Positions 33,673 to 43,732 of a DNA stretch of 64,000 nt are shown one piece after another. Below the pieces are notes generated by a model. The model saw nothing but the letters and a program-made list of their open reading frames with translations, was not told the DNA's origin and made no database searches. Positions within the stretch are counted from its first letter, which is position 1; the number at the start of each line of letters is the position of its first letter. A program made the translations under genes and the position numbers. This DNA comes from Candidatus Endonucleibacter bathymodioli (GTDB lineage Bacteria > Pseudomonadota > Gammaproteobacteria > Pseudomonadales > Endozoicomonadaceae). The stretch lies in assembly GCA_030674915.1 (NCBI GenBank), contig JASXSV010000007.1, positions 124,001-188,000 on the forward strand. Reading direction: 5' to 3'.

Positions 33673-34734
33673 TTGGATTATATTAAAAAACACGTTATTT
33701 TTTGTTTCTTTATTTTATCTCTGTCTTGCTACGCTTTCGGCAATAAGACAGTGGCTGCTAGCAAGCTGCCAGTGCAAGAAAACCGAGAGGTATTACGGCT
33801 TGGCATGATGAACTTAATGGCTGGAGGCGCTATTCAGCTAGCTATGGAACAAGGATTTTTTGCAGGAATTGACTTAAAAATACTATCATTTAGTTCAGCC
33901 CAGCATGTAGCCACCGCGATAGCATCTGGAGATGTGGACATTGGCCAAAGCGGTTTAACTGCCGCTGTGTATAACTTGGCTGGAAAAGAGAAATTAAAAA
34001 TTATAGCTGGGGCATCCAGCGAGACCTATAACTGGCCTAGTGCTGCTTATGTGGTATCTAATACAGCGTGGAACAAGGGAATTCGTAAACCTTCTCAATT
34101 ACAAAATGTTAGTTTAGGCATTACCGAGAAAGGCTCCACTTTCCACTATATGGCAGGTTTGTTGGCCGACAAATATAGTTTTTCGTTAGAGGAAAAAATT
34201 AAACTTATTCCTCTAGCAACACTGCCCGCATTACGATCTGCGCTGGCCACATCTCAGATAGACAGCGCCATCCTACCCAGTGTAGTTTCCCATAAGGTGG
34301 AAGAGGAAAAAGCGGGGCATATTATTGGCTATGTCGGCAACGAAACACCTTGGCAAGTCACTGGTGTGTTTGCATCAACCAAGATATTGAAAGAAAATCC
34401 TAAACTTGTGAAAAAGTATCTTGCTGGCTTCATAAAAGGCTGCAAATATTATCACCGCATATTTAATACGGAGAAACCTGGGCTATATGCAACCAAAGAA
34501 ATGCTAGCCAAGTGGCCAGAAAGAGAAAATGCAGCTACCATTATCTCTTTATTTATAAAACCCGTGTTGGATCCGGTTCTCATTAGTCGATTCCCGGTTT
34601 ATATAAAAGCTGATGGAATGATTGATCAAAACAGCATTCAGCACCAAATTGATTGGTATAAGAGCAGGGGTATGGTTGAAAAAGGAGTAACCGTTGGCAA
34701 AGTGCTTAATTTGAACTTCCTATCACCAAAGTAA
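33673..34734 (+). CDS. ABC transporter substrate-binding protein, NMT1/SsuA-like
   Basis: This is the periplasmic binding protein of the three-gene importer. I prefer the TTG at 33673, with AGGAG eight bases upstream, over the GTG 42 bp earlier, because it gives a clean signal peptide (DYIKKHVIFCFFILSLSCYAFG). The mature part opens with VLRLGMMNLMAGGAIQLAME and shows the NMT1-like pattern: ALASGDVDIG-type AIASGDVDIGQSGLTAAV, then LQNVSLGITEKGSTFHYMAG. Family members bind thiamine pyrimidine precursors, sulfonates, taurine or nitrate; the substrate cannot be told here. The ATPase and permease genes follow on the same strand. Confidence 0.8.
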   Translation: MDYIKKHVIFCFFILSLSCYAFGNKTVAASKLPVQENREVLRLGMMNLMAGGAIQLAMEQGFFAGIDLKILSFSSAQHVATAIASGDVDIGQSGLTAAVYNLAGKEKLKIIAGASSETYNWPSAAYVVSNTAWNKGIRKPSQLQNVSLGITEKGSTFHYMAGLLADKYSFSLEEKIKLIPLATLPALRSALATSQIDSAILPSVVSHKVEEEKAGHIIGYVGNETPWQVTGVFASTKILKENPKLVKKYLAGFIKGCKYYHRIFNTEKPGLYATKEMLAKWPERENAATIISLFIKPVLDPVLISRFPVYIKADGMIDQNSIQHQIDWYKSRGMVEKGVTVGKVLNLNFLSPK

Positions 34735-34739
34735 TTAGG

Positions 34740-34866
34740 CTATACCCCTTGATGGAGTGAGGCTATTGACTGCTCTCACTCTCCCAAATAACTTACTATT
34801 CCTAGGATCGTGGGGCTTCGCTAACTTGCACCCTGCCTACACCTGTAATAGTAATAGGTATATAAG
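34740..34866. repeat. Palindromic repeat inside the ABC operon
   Basis: The left arm tataccccttgatggagtga and the right arm cacctgtaatagtaataggt are imperfect complements. The centre reads ttgactgctctcactctccc as in the 13980 copy. It lies between the binding-protein and ATPase genes and could affect message processing. Confidence 0.5.
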
Positions 34867-34897
34867 AGTCTTTTTTGTAAATGGTAGTGGGCTAAAA

Positions 34898-35635
34898 ATG
34901 CTTGATATTAAAGATCTGTCATTTAGTTACGCTGGACAAGAAATAATAAAAAAAATAAGCTTTAGCGTTGATAAAAATATTTGCGTTGCCATTATTGGAC
35001 CATCCGGTTGTGGTAAAACAACCCTTTTAAAATTGATAGCTGGTTTATTAAAGCCTTGTTCCGGTGTGCTCGTTAATACATTCAGCAGAGACGAGACTGG
35101 TTTTGTTTTTCAAGATTTCTGTTTATTACCATGGCGAACCGTAAAAGAAAATATTGCCCTTGTATTGCATGACAAAAACATGAGCGCTGTTGATAAAAAA
35201 CAACGCATTAATAACGCTCTTGTTATTACTGGCTTGGGCAATTTTGCAGGAAAATACCCCTACGAGTTATCCGGTGGTATGCAGCAGCGAACTGGTTTAG
35301 CTAGAGCGCTTGCACTCCAACCTTCGCTATTGCTAATGGATGAGCCTTTTTCTGCTGTGGATGGTCAAACAAGGGAATTGCTTGTTGAAGAATTCAGGGA
35401 GCTTGTTAGTACCGTACCTATGACCCGAGTTGTGATAACACATAATATTAACGATGTTTTGGATTTAGCCGATCAGGTGATAATCTTTTCTGGACAGCCT
35501 GCCTATATTTTGGAAAGGCTTGATATAAAAAACTGTTTGCAGGATATTGGGCGCGAAGCTCTTAGACAGCTAATATGGGAAAAATTACGAAGTCAGGTTA
35601 AATCTAATGATGATGGCGGTACGAAGCGTGCGTGA
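34898..35635 (+). CDS. ABC transporter ATPase, SsuB/TauB-like
   Basis: The 245-residue ATPase starts at the ATG at 34898 (MLDIKDLSFSYAGQEIIKKI). The open frame extends 47 codons upstream, but that part translates a palindromic repeat and is not credible. Motifs are Walker A (GPSGCGKTTLL), Q-loop (FQDFCLLPW), signature (LSGGMQQRTGLARAL), Walker B (LLLMDEPFSAVD) and H-loop (VITHNIND). It powers the importer at the inner-membrane face. Its 3' end overlaps the permease frame by 29 bp, which indicates translational coupling. Confidence 0.9.
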   Translation: MLDIKDLSFSYAGQEIIKKISFSVDKNICVAIIGPSGCGKTTLLKLIAGLLKPCSGVLVNTFSRDETGFVFQDFCLLPWRTVKENIALVLHDKNMSAVDKKQRINNALVITGLGNFAGKYPYELSGGMQQRTGLARALALQPSLLLMDEPFSAVDGQTRELLVEEFRELVSTVPMTRVVITHNINDVLDLADQVIIFSGQPAYILERLDIKNCLQDIGREALRQLIWEKLRSQVKSNDDGGTKRA

Positions 35636-36389
35636 TGGTTTGAAAAACATATGGGTATCAGCAATGAGTTTATTGGCTGGCCTTTTGCTTTGGCAATACT
35701 GTTTGTCCGGTGATGATTTTAGTTTGATGCCACCCCCATCCGCTATTTTTTCAGCATTGCAGGATCTAATAGGTTCTGGCGAACTTTGGCTTCATGCTAC
35801 GGCTTCTATCAAAAGGCTCGTGCCAGGATGGATTTCAGGTGTTTGTATTGGTTGGTTTACAGGGGTGCTAATTGGGACCTCAATGACTGCTTTCAGATTA
35901 ATTACTCCTTGGTTAGTGCTATTGTTTCCAGTGCCAAAAATAGCACTTTTCCCAGCATTTATTCTTTTTTTTGGCATTGGCGAATCTGCTCGTATTTCCA
36001 TAATATTTATGGGTGTTTTTTTTCCTGTGGTTTACTGCGTGTGGCAGTCAGTACTATCTGTACCAGCGTCTTTTGTTGATATGGGTAAAAGCTTTGGCCT
36101 TTCTTCCTTTAGCATCGTCTGGAGAATTATTATTCCCGGCAGTCTGCCCGGCCTGTTCTTGTCTTGTAGGTTGACAATAGCGATAGCTTTAATCCTTCTT
36201 TTAGCTGCTGAAATGCTAGGGGCTAATGACGGTCTTGGGGCTTTTATTGTGGGGGCTGGATCCATGGCTATGATGGATAAACTGTTTGCTGGGGTAACTG
36301 TTCTCTCACTTTTTTCTCTATTTATGTTTTGCATGCTGGGTTTATTGGAAAAATATTATGTACACTGGAGAGGCTCTGTTTGTCTTTAG
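35607..36389 (+). CDS. ABC transporter permease, SsuC/TauC-like
   Basis: This 260-residue inner-membrane permease has about six hydrophobic segments (for example VSAMSLLAGLLLWQYCLSG, WISGVCIGWFTGVLIGTSM, LITPWLVLLFPVPKIALFPA). The ATPase-docking loop contains DMGKSFGLSSFSIVWRIIIP, matching the EAA-type motif of this family, followed by GSLPGLFLSCRLTIAIALIL. It completes the binding protein/ATPase/permease set and overlaps the ATPase gene. The operon gives no clue to substrate beyond the family. Translation may start at any of the first three Met codons. Confidence 0.87.
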   Translation: MMMAVRSVRDGLKNIWVSAMSLLAGLLLWQYCLSGDDFSLMPPPSAIFSALQDLIGSGELWLHATASIKRLVPGWISGVCIGWFTGVLIGTSMTAFRLITPWLVLLFPVPKIALFPAFILFFGIGESARISIIFMGVFFPVVYCVWQSVLSVPASFVDMGKSFGLSSFSIVWRIIIPGSLPGLFLSCRLTIAIALILLLAAEMLGANDGLGAFIVGAGSMAMMDKLFAGVTVLSLFSLFMFCMLGLLEKYYVHWRGSVCL

Positions 36390-36424
36390 TGATACGTCTT
36401 TGGTGAAGCGGGTACTGCGACCAG

Positions 36425-36560
36425 TTTTTATATCCACTCCACTTGAGGGTATTAGGTTATTGACTATTTTTCTTCACTCCAGCCACTTACTAATCACAGG
36501 CTAATAATTCATGAACTTCTCTGGCTTCTCGCCTACTCACACCTTCGGAAGCTGGCATAC
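36425..36560. repeat. Palindromic dispersed repeat downstream of ABC operon
   Basis: The left part (tccactccacttgagggtat, ttgactatttttcttcactc) and the right part (gcctactcacaccttcggaa) resemble the other copies but are more diverged. It may act as an mRNA end hairpin for the operon. From 36561 to 36737 I see no gene. Confidence 0.45.
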
Positions 36561-37579
36561 AAAAGCTAAATTTGAATAACCCACAACTAGGGATAACACG
36601 ATGAACGGAAAAATGAGTCCTGTTAGTCAACTAATAGTGCCAAGTTTTAACATGAATACGTTAATCTTACTCGGAGACCACCGCTCACAAAGGTCGGATT
36701 GTTTTTTTGTTTGAGAGATTGCCTCACAACTGGCTAGGGAAGGTGCGATTAAGTCCTCGTAATGAGATAATCCCTATCACTTCTCTTTAATGGTATGAAC
36801 CATGAGACACCAACTCAGCTTCGCCGACAGCGAATACCAGCATAAACGCCGCCAAACCCGCAAAGAGAAGTTTCTTGAGCAGATGGAAACTGATGGTGTC
36901 AGTTATCGAGCCATATTACCCCAAGCCTGGTAATGGTAGCCGACCGTATCCCCTGATGACGATGCTGCGTACTCACTGTATACAGCAGTGGTACAGCATG
37001 AGTGATCCTACGATGGAAGATGCCTTGATACACCCAGCCATGCGCTTGTTTTCTGGCCTATCACTGAATGGGATGACCCCTGGTCACACCACGATCATGA
37101 GCTTCCGCCACTTGTTAGAGCGTCATGATTTGGCACGTAAAATCTTCAACGAAGTAAATGACTGGCTGAGTGATGCTGATGTGCTGGCCAAAGAAGGCAC
37201 GCTGATGGATGCCACCATTATCGCAGCTCCCAGCTCCACCAAGAACAAAGCCGGTGATCGTGATCCAGAGATGCATCAAACCAAGAAGGGTAATCAGTGG
37301 CACTTCCGCATGAAGACTCATATCGGTGTCGATGCTCGAACTGGGCTAACGCATAGTCTTACGACCACCGCTGCCAACGAACACGATCTGAATCAAGCTA
37401 AAAATCTACTGCATGGTGATGAGGAGTTCATTTTCGTCGATGCCTGTTATCGTGGCGCAGAAAAACGGGACGAGTGGAAAGACATCGATGTCGAATGGCC
37501 TATCGCGGAACGTCCAAGAAAAGTAAGGGCTTGGAAGAAACATCCACGGATCAACAATCTTATGATCAATATATAATAC

Positions 37580-38780
37580 GAGACCTTTGCACGATAACGC
37601 TGCATAAGCCCCACTATTAATTAAATTGTATTTTTTTGAGGATAAAGCCTTAAAAAACACAATTACAGTTCGAATATGCGCCATTCGAGCCATTTCACCC
37701 TTTATTTTCGATTTTCAGACGCAACTTGCCTGCTGAATCGATAAACCTCGTTTAATATTGTGCGCCACACACATTATTTCAAAACGTGTGCGATTTCGGC
37801 TTAAGCCAAGATAACGAGCTTTCGCCATGCCGTAGTGTAATTTCAAAACGCCAAATACTCGCTCCACAGTGCAGCGCACGCCAGAATGTAAACGGTTAAA
37901 GCACTTATCATGTTCTGTTAATGGTTTATTTCGATAAGCACGTCTTATTATTCTGTTATCAATATTTCTATCATCCAGCCATTCACTGTGCTTCTTGCTG
38001 GAATAAGCACTATCCGCATAAACAGACGACTCTTCACCATCTAATAGCTCAGTGAAACAATTTGAATCGTGAATATTTCCTGCTGTGTAACCGATCGATT
38101 TTATCAACCCATCCTCATCGACATTTATGTGCGCTTTATAGCCGTAGGTACTTTTACTCTTCCCGTCAGAACCTGCTTTCACGTTCCACTTCGCGTCAGG
38201 ATCCTGTGTTGAGTGCTTGTCTTTATCCTTATTTGGGCGACACTGTTTAGCCTCAATTACGCTAGCATCAACAATACTGATACCTCCAGATTTAATATAA
38301 AGACCTTTATCTATAAGCTGGGAATTGATTTCTTGAAGCAACTTATCCATAAGCAACAACTTATCGAGCTTCTGTCTAAATCGCCAAAAAGTACTGTGGT
38401 CCGGCACTGACTCTGAAATGTCGAGCGCAATAAATCGACGAAATAAAAGATCGCGAGCAAGTTGTTTCTCTAGGGCCGAATCGCTTAATTTATACCAACT
38501 TTGCAGCAGCAGTGCCTTAAACATCATCAGTGGAGGCCATGCCTTTTCGCCTCGAGAACTTGAATGTATATCTTTCAGATGATGCTCTAAGCGATCCCAA
38601 TCAATGAGTTCATGGACAGAGTCGAGTTCTTTCACTGCATCGTGATCAATCAGCATTGAATCTGCTAGACTGCGTTGTTTCAGATTTTTCCAAGCCATAA
38701 TTTCACCGAAAGGCATTGATTGTGCAAGGCTTATTATACCTGATTTTCAGTTATTTAGCGAGATTCGTGCAAAGGTCTCA
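37580..38780 (-). mobile_element. IS5-family insertion sequence, 1.2 kb, copy 2 (inverted)
   Basis: The ends gagacctttgcacga (37580-37594) and tcgtgcaaaggtctc (38766-38780) are flanked by direct repeats AATAC (37575-37579, 38781-38785). This is the second case of a 5 bp target duplication for this element. It is 1201 bp; against copy 1 I see one extra base near the left end and one substitution downstream of the gene. Confidence 0.93.
37715..38716 (-). CDS. IS5-family DDE transposase, copy 2
   Basis: The protein is 333 residues and identical to that at 17549-18550, with the same catalytic pattern ([29 protein letters not shown]). It is intact and likely functional. It lies in the opposite direction to copy 1, so the two IS copies bracket about 19 kb as inverted repeats. 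Confidence 0.92.
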   Translation of the reverse strand: MPFGEIMAWKNLKQRSLADSMLIDHDAVKELDSVHELIDWDRLEHHLKDIHSSSRGEKAWPPLMMFKALLLQSWYKLSDSALEKQLARDLLFRRFIALDISESVPDHSTFWRFRQKLDKLLLMDKLLQEINSQLIDKGLYIKSGGISIVDASVIEAKQCRPNKDKDKHSTQDPDAKWNVKAGSDGKSKSTYGYKAHINVDEDGLIKSIGYTAGNIHDSNCFTELLDGEESSVYADSAYSSKKHSEWLDDRNIDNRIIRRAYRNKPLTEHDKCFNRLHSGVRCTVERVFGVLKLHYGMAKARYLGLSRNRTRFEIMCVAHNIKRGLSIQQASCV

Positions 38781-39211
38781 ATACATGAAAGCCAGTGTAC
38801 GATCCAAGATTGAGCATCCGTTTCGGATCATCAAATGTCAGTTCGGATTCACCAAAGCTTGCTACCGAGGCTTAGCTAAAAATGATAGCAAATTATCCAT
38901 GCTATTTACTTTGACAAACATCGTCCGAGTGAGGCAAATGCTCAAAACATAGCATCAGTGTGCCTGTGTGTCGGGAAATCGCATGCAGGCACTGAAAAAC
39001 TAATAAAAATTGGACTGTTAACCTGCAAATCGACCGCAATGTGTCGATGCACTTAAAAAATCGGGACTTAATCGCACCTTCCTTAAGGAAGCTCTGAACA
39101 AGGATATTCTCGCACTGGAAGAAATCTATAGGGTATTGATTTTGCTGGACCCACGCCTCCGCGGGGATTACGAAAGCGGCTTTAATCAGAGGTTCCCTAG
39201 GTATACATGAT

Positions 39212-40222
39212 ATGAATGTTAATAAAAAAGTCCAAGCAAATAGTGAGAATTCTGTCACGCAGTTTGACACCGAATCGTCAACCTCAGGCGAGATCTATGG
39301 TAAGAGTGTCACTTTTGCGCCTACAACTCGTGCATAATTTAATGATGCTCATGGCAAGCGAAGAAAAATGGAGTCAACCTAAGGCGAGGCAAGTGCTGAA
39401 TTTAATGGTACTCAGGTCAAGCGAAGAAAAACGGGGTCAACCTCAAGCAAGGCATATGATCAGAACGTAACTTATGTGCCTAATAATGATTATGGTCAAT
39501 CTGCTAATATGATCTTAATGTCTCAAAAATACATTTTAAAAACGCCAAGGTACGAGGCATTATCTACTCTTTTTGAAAATACAGTGACGAATTTTGGAAC
39601 TACTCCAGATTCTTTTTGTATAAGAGCACTGGACCTTTTACGTGTGATGCGTTGTTTATACTACGGTTCCATTTATGATTTTTTTCCAAAAAATATTATC
39701 GGTATTGGCTCGGGGAGTGCATTTATTGAAAAAGCATTGAGTTGTATCTCTGAAGTTAGCGTTAAATGTTATGATATGAAAGGTGGTAATTCTGATAATT
39801 TTATGCCTGTTGAGCAAGCGGAGTTTCCAAAGGATATTGAAAAATGTTTGCCTGATGATTGCAGTAAACATATATCATTTGCAGGGTTTCCGCAGGGATA
39901 TTTAGGGCCAATCCTTACTGAGTATATTAAAAGGGGGGGAGAGATGCTCTGTACAACGGCTTGAGATGACTTGTTTGAGAATATGCACGTAAGCTTTGAA
40001 GATGATGAAAATATTTTGAAAAAAGGGATTAAAGACCTAATGGGAAAAAAGAGTGGAAAGTCCTTTAAAGTAGAGATAACAGCTAAAATGGCTATGAGCA
40101 CAACATATCTCCAGTTTTATAATTGGCCATCAATTGTGATGAATCAGATACTTAGGTCTACCTCCTTAGTTGGTAAGTGTTCCAAGATTGAACCTTTCGA
40201 GTTTAAAGCTTCAAGGTCATAA
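39212..40222 (+). pseudogene. Nonsense-riddled gene, Rossmann/methyltransferase-like
   Basis: One frame runs from the ATG at 39212 (MNVNKKVQANSENSVTQFDT) to a TAA at 40222, about 336 codons. It is interrupted only by in-frame stops: TAA 39335, TAA 39380 and TGA 39962, with no frameshift. The N-terminal part holds two similar units with a KRRK basic cluster (HGKRRKMEST and QVKRRKTGSTSS) that look like nuclear-localisation signals. The middle has NIIGIGSGSAFIEKALSC, a glycine-rich loop like class I methyltransferases, then KCYDMKGG and FAGFPQGYLGPILTEYIKRG. The function is unproven. The pattern suggests a recently dead host-directed gene. Confidence 0.55.
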
Positions 40223-40582
40223 CGTTTTAGTTGCAATCTTTTGCAAACAATTTATTGCCGCACGAACACTAAAAACAAACAGAAAAAGATGTGTTTATAC
40301 GTTCTTATTGTTGCGCAGTGTCACCTGCGTCGCGATACCAGATTTATATTTAAAAGAAATATAGTTATGGCCAGCGACGCTATTAACGTCAGTAGCGGCC
40401 TTGCGCCAACATAGTTCGCATCTTCTGATTTTTACAGTTTAGAGTGATCATAGAGTGATCAATTGACAGCTCTACAATAATCTCTGAGCCTCAAACCAAA
40501 AGCGCCAAAAGTAAGGATGGTATATTTAAGATCTTCTATCTTCCACTCTGCGTGTACCGTTCTATCCAGATTAATATCACCA

Positions 40583-42820
40583 CTACATACCGCAATTACG
40601 GAGCACTTCCACAATTTTATAATATCCCCTCACACGAGCTATCTCTAATGCAGAGACGCCATATGCGTTTTTACCAGCAAGCAACTCTGCTTTTTCAGAC
40701 TGGCTCAAACTAAGATCACTACTGCATATTGCCGAAACGAGCTCCGTGACAACGTCAAGGTGTCCAAGCAGGCATGCTATATACAATGCGGGATAGCCTT
40801 CTTCAGTTTTACCAGCAAGCAATTCTGCTTTTGGGTTCTTACTCAAATGCCGAGAACCTCTACTTATTGCAGAAATGAATGCAGAAATTAATCCAGAAAA
40901 ACAATATTTATTTTCCACAGCAGCAAACTCTATTTTTCCATCATTATTAAAATTGAGATCAGCTCTGCATATTCCAGCAATGAGTGCAGTGACAGTTTTA
41001 TAGTGCCCACACTGACATGCTATAAACAATGCAGGACAGCCATTTTCATTTTTCCCCGCAAGCAACTCTATTTTTTTAGAATCATTCAAATTGAAATCAC
41101 TTCTGCATATTTCAGCCATGAGTACAGTGACAGTTTCAGTGTGCCCATTCTGACATGCTATATGCAATGCAGGACAGCCATTTTCATTTTTCCCAGCCAG
41201 CAACTCTGCTTTTTCATCATTACTCAAATTGAGATCATCTCTAAGTATTCCAGCAATAAGTGCAGTAACAATTTCATAGTCTCCATTCTCACATGCTATA
41301 AACAATGGAGATGTGCCATCTTTCAGTCTTCCTGCAAGCAGCTCTTTTTTTACATCTACATCCAGATCAATGTTAATTATCATCGCAATTAGTGCAGATA
41401 CTGCCTCTAAGTGCCTAGTCTGGCAGGCTATATATAATGCCGACGTGCCATTTTCTGTTTCCCTGCAATTACCTCTTTTTTTGTACTTTTATCCCAACCT
41501 TTTAGATCAAAAAAAACCGCTGGGTGTCCGCAATGACCATACTAGCTTAATAGATACATGAGGTTTGCACTTGGTTTATGCATGCATACTACTTTACAAT
41601 CCTTTTGTAAAGCTTTCGTATCAAGGCTAAGAAGACAGCAAACTTTATCTGGCCCTGGAAAGTAGCAATGCACAAATGATGGGTTCCAGAAATCGTCAGA
41701 GTATAAGTACTTCAGATCTTCTGCAGTATTAGCAATTATCTCTTTGTGTCGAAGTGTGTCATTAGGGTCATAATAATAAATAATAATATTATTATATTTA
41801 TTTTTTTTAATACATAGACCCATAACATGAACAACTGATCCAATCAAATACCTTTTTTCCTGCCCTTCGGAAAGCGATATTGCTACGTCACAAATGACAT
41901 TATGGAACTTACTTATTTCAAAATAAATACCTTCTGATGGACATCCGTTATGATTAAAACTTTTATCCAACTCTTCATCACATGGAATTTTTTTGCATCT
42001 GGCAATATTCTCTTCCGAATCAATAGCTCCATATTCAAACTCCTTTAATTTTAGCCACCATGCAGCTAGATGGCGACATTCGACTAATTCACCATTACGA
42101 CAAACCTCACAGTTAAGGTTACATTCACGACCTTTAGACATATATAATAAAACAGATGCGCATACAGAGTTTTCACTAGCTTTATCATGATAACGCGCAT
42201 TAGAGTGCTTAGCTTTCAATGGCTTTCCCTCTAACTCTTCTTCCCTTGCTCTTGCCTTCATGCTAGATGAATCTGAGAGTTTGCGAGCACAGTGTGGACG
42301 CTCTTCAAAATAACGACCTTCGGAAGTCAGTTGCTTTATTGTTGCCTGAATAATACTTCCACATACCTGCCATCTTGGTGCGCCTTTATTAATGAAAGAT
42401 CGTGCTAGATCATACTCATTAGTCGAATAATAACGCCTAAGTCCCATTACTATTTGGGAGCAAAATATAATGATAAAATTCATGATCTTTAAGAATCAAA
42501 AGCTTGCCAGCTACCTCCCCGCAATCCTCAAACTGGCTCAGATAATATCTGAGATCATGATCATCAAGCATTTCCATTGTCTCTTTTAGTAGAGCCTCCT
42601 GTTCGCAACATGGTTCTGGTACCCACGCCTCTGGCATAGCTTTATTGTTAGCAATGAGCGCATCTAAATGACGGCACATGCTTGACCGATCCCCAGGATT
42701 GATATTCATATCAGAGCTTTCATGCTTAGCAAGTTTCTCAAGCATTCTGTCCAAGGAAGCCTTACTTGAGCCACTTAAAAGTATTGCAAGTGTTATAATT
42801 ATCGACAAACTATTTTTCAT
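40583..42820 (-). pseudogene. EspL-like protease/ankyrin protein 1, broken
   Basis: This is the paralogue nearest the IS5 element. The start ATG at 42820 gives a signal peptide (MKNSLSIIITLAILLSGSSK). The gene has an extra C near 42455 that shifts the frame, an amber at 41542-41544 (Lys codon AAG to TAG), and another frameshift near 41440. Between these, the protease-like domain is complete: Cys in VECRHLAAWW, His in VVHVMGLCIKK 83 residues later, and Asp in YYYDPNDTLRHK 20 residues after that. The ankyrin part (40583-41383) has five or so repeats ending in LRNCGM with a TAG stop. It is not translatable as one protein unless these are sequence errors. Confidence 0.8.
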
Positions 42821-43732
42821 TAGAACTACCATATTGCCTGTACCAGTGCCACACGCTACCCGATGGAAAATCATTATCAATGGTATTTAAGTCTTTTTCA
42901 GACCACATACTGATTATATATTTATTATCACTACATTTGTTTTTTTTAGAAACCCCTATATTCAGACCCTTCTAAACTAATGATTGCAGTAGCCAGCTCT
43001 TTCTCGTAATTCACATTATTATGCACAACATGACGTAAACAAACACATGACTTCTTATTTGAATCAGACACCACTTTCTTTATAGAATGCCGTTCCTAAC
43101 AACATTTCACCACACGCTAAACTATTCTACATAAAGTGTTGTAGTATGAAGCAGTTAACTCCTATCCCACGAGTTTCCCAATCTTGGATAATAAATTGCT
43201 TTGCAATAACTTATCGCTTACTAGCAACACTAAGTGGCAGGTAAGTAATGATTTAACGTCAACGTCTAAATAGATAAATCTTCAATCACCATAATAACCA
43301 CCTTAAAATTCCAAGCCTGAAGCTTGTACCTCGGTGATATATAATAAGTGAAACTTACTAACAGGACGAATGGTTTTTTTCTTCGTTAAGAGATGAAAAA
43401 TAGAAAGATGAAAGATGACAGATAAAAGATAAATAACTACCAACATCGCACTAATGAGCAATGATACCAGATTTATGTTTAAAAGAAATATAATTATGGA
43501 CATCGATGCTATTAACGTCAGTAGCCCCTTGCACCAATATAGTTCACATTTTCTAATTTTTACATTTTAGAGTATGATCATAGAGTGATCAATTGATAGC
43601 TCTGCAATCATCTCTAAGCCTCAATTCAAAAGCGCTAAAAAGAAAGGATGATATTTAAGAGCTTTCTATCTTCAACTCTGCGTAATATCCATATTAATAT
43701 CACTGCGGCACACCGCTAGCCAGTAGCACGTT
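42821..43732. repeat. Spacer repeated between ankyrin genes
   Basis: The stretch upstream of each ankyrin gene is repeated: acatgacttcttatttgaat, then cctatcccacgagtttccca and aacttatcgcttactag recur at 42900-43240, 45900-46230, 48930-49270 and 55620-55960. The stretch downstream of each gene is shared too (ttcgcatcttctgatttttacag, ggatggtatatttaagagc). This shows that gene plus spacer was the duplicated unit. There is no gene. Confidence 0.6.

Larger units (their letters stand above)
36802..38952 (+). pseudogene. IS5 transposase, deleted, nonsense-mutated and split
   Basis: The 5' part opens [20 protein letters not shown]. It has lost 17 bp after codon ~28 relative to the fragment at 52643, between two GGAA repeats, which shifts the frame. 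The main frame then runs to 37576 with [20 protein letters not shown] and [12 protein letters not shown], close to E. coli IS5 InsH. A TAA stands just before the codons for Tyr-Met-Lys, and the second IS entered at AATAC (37575-37579 and 38781-38785). The C-terminal part resumes at 38782 ([20 protein letters not shown]) and ends at 38952. It cannot make a full enzyme. Confidence 0.88.
36738..39082 (+). mobile_element. IS5 (IS5 group) element interrupted by a second IS
   Basis: The left end ggaaggtgcgattaagtcc (36738-36756) and the right end ggacttaatcgcaccttcc (39064-39082) are perfect 19 bp inverted repeats of the classic IS5 type. The flanks are CTAG on the left and TTAA on the right: both fit the IS5 YTAR target preference but they differ, so no simple target duplication remains. 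A 1.2 kb IS (37580-38780) is nested inside the transposase gene. Confidence 0.88.

Noticed and set aside
34757..34897. Upstream extension of the ABC ATPase
   Set aside because: The 47 extra codons translate a dispersed palindromic repeat; the family start fits the ATG at 34898.
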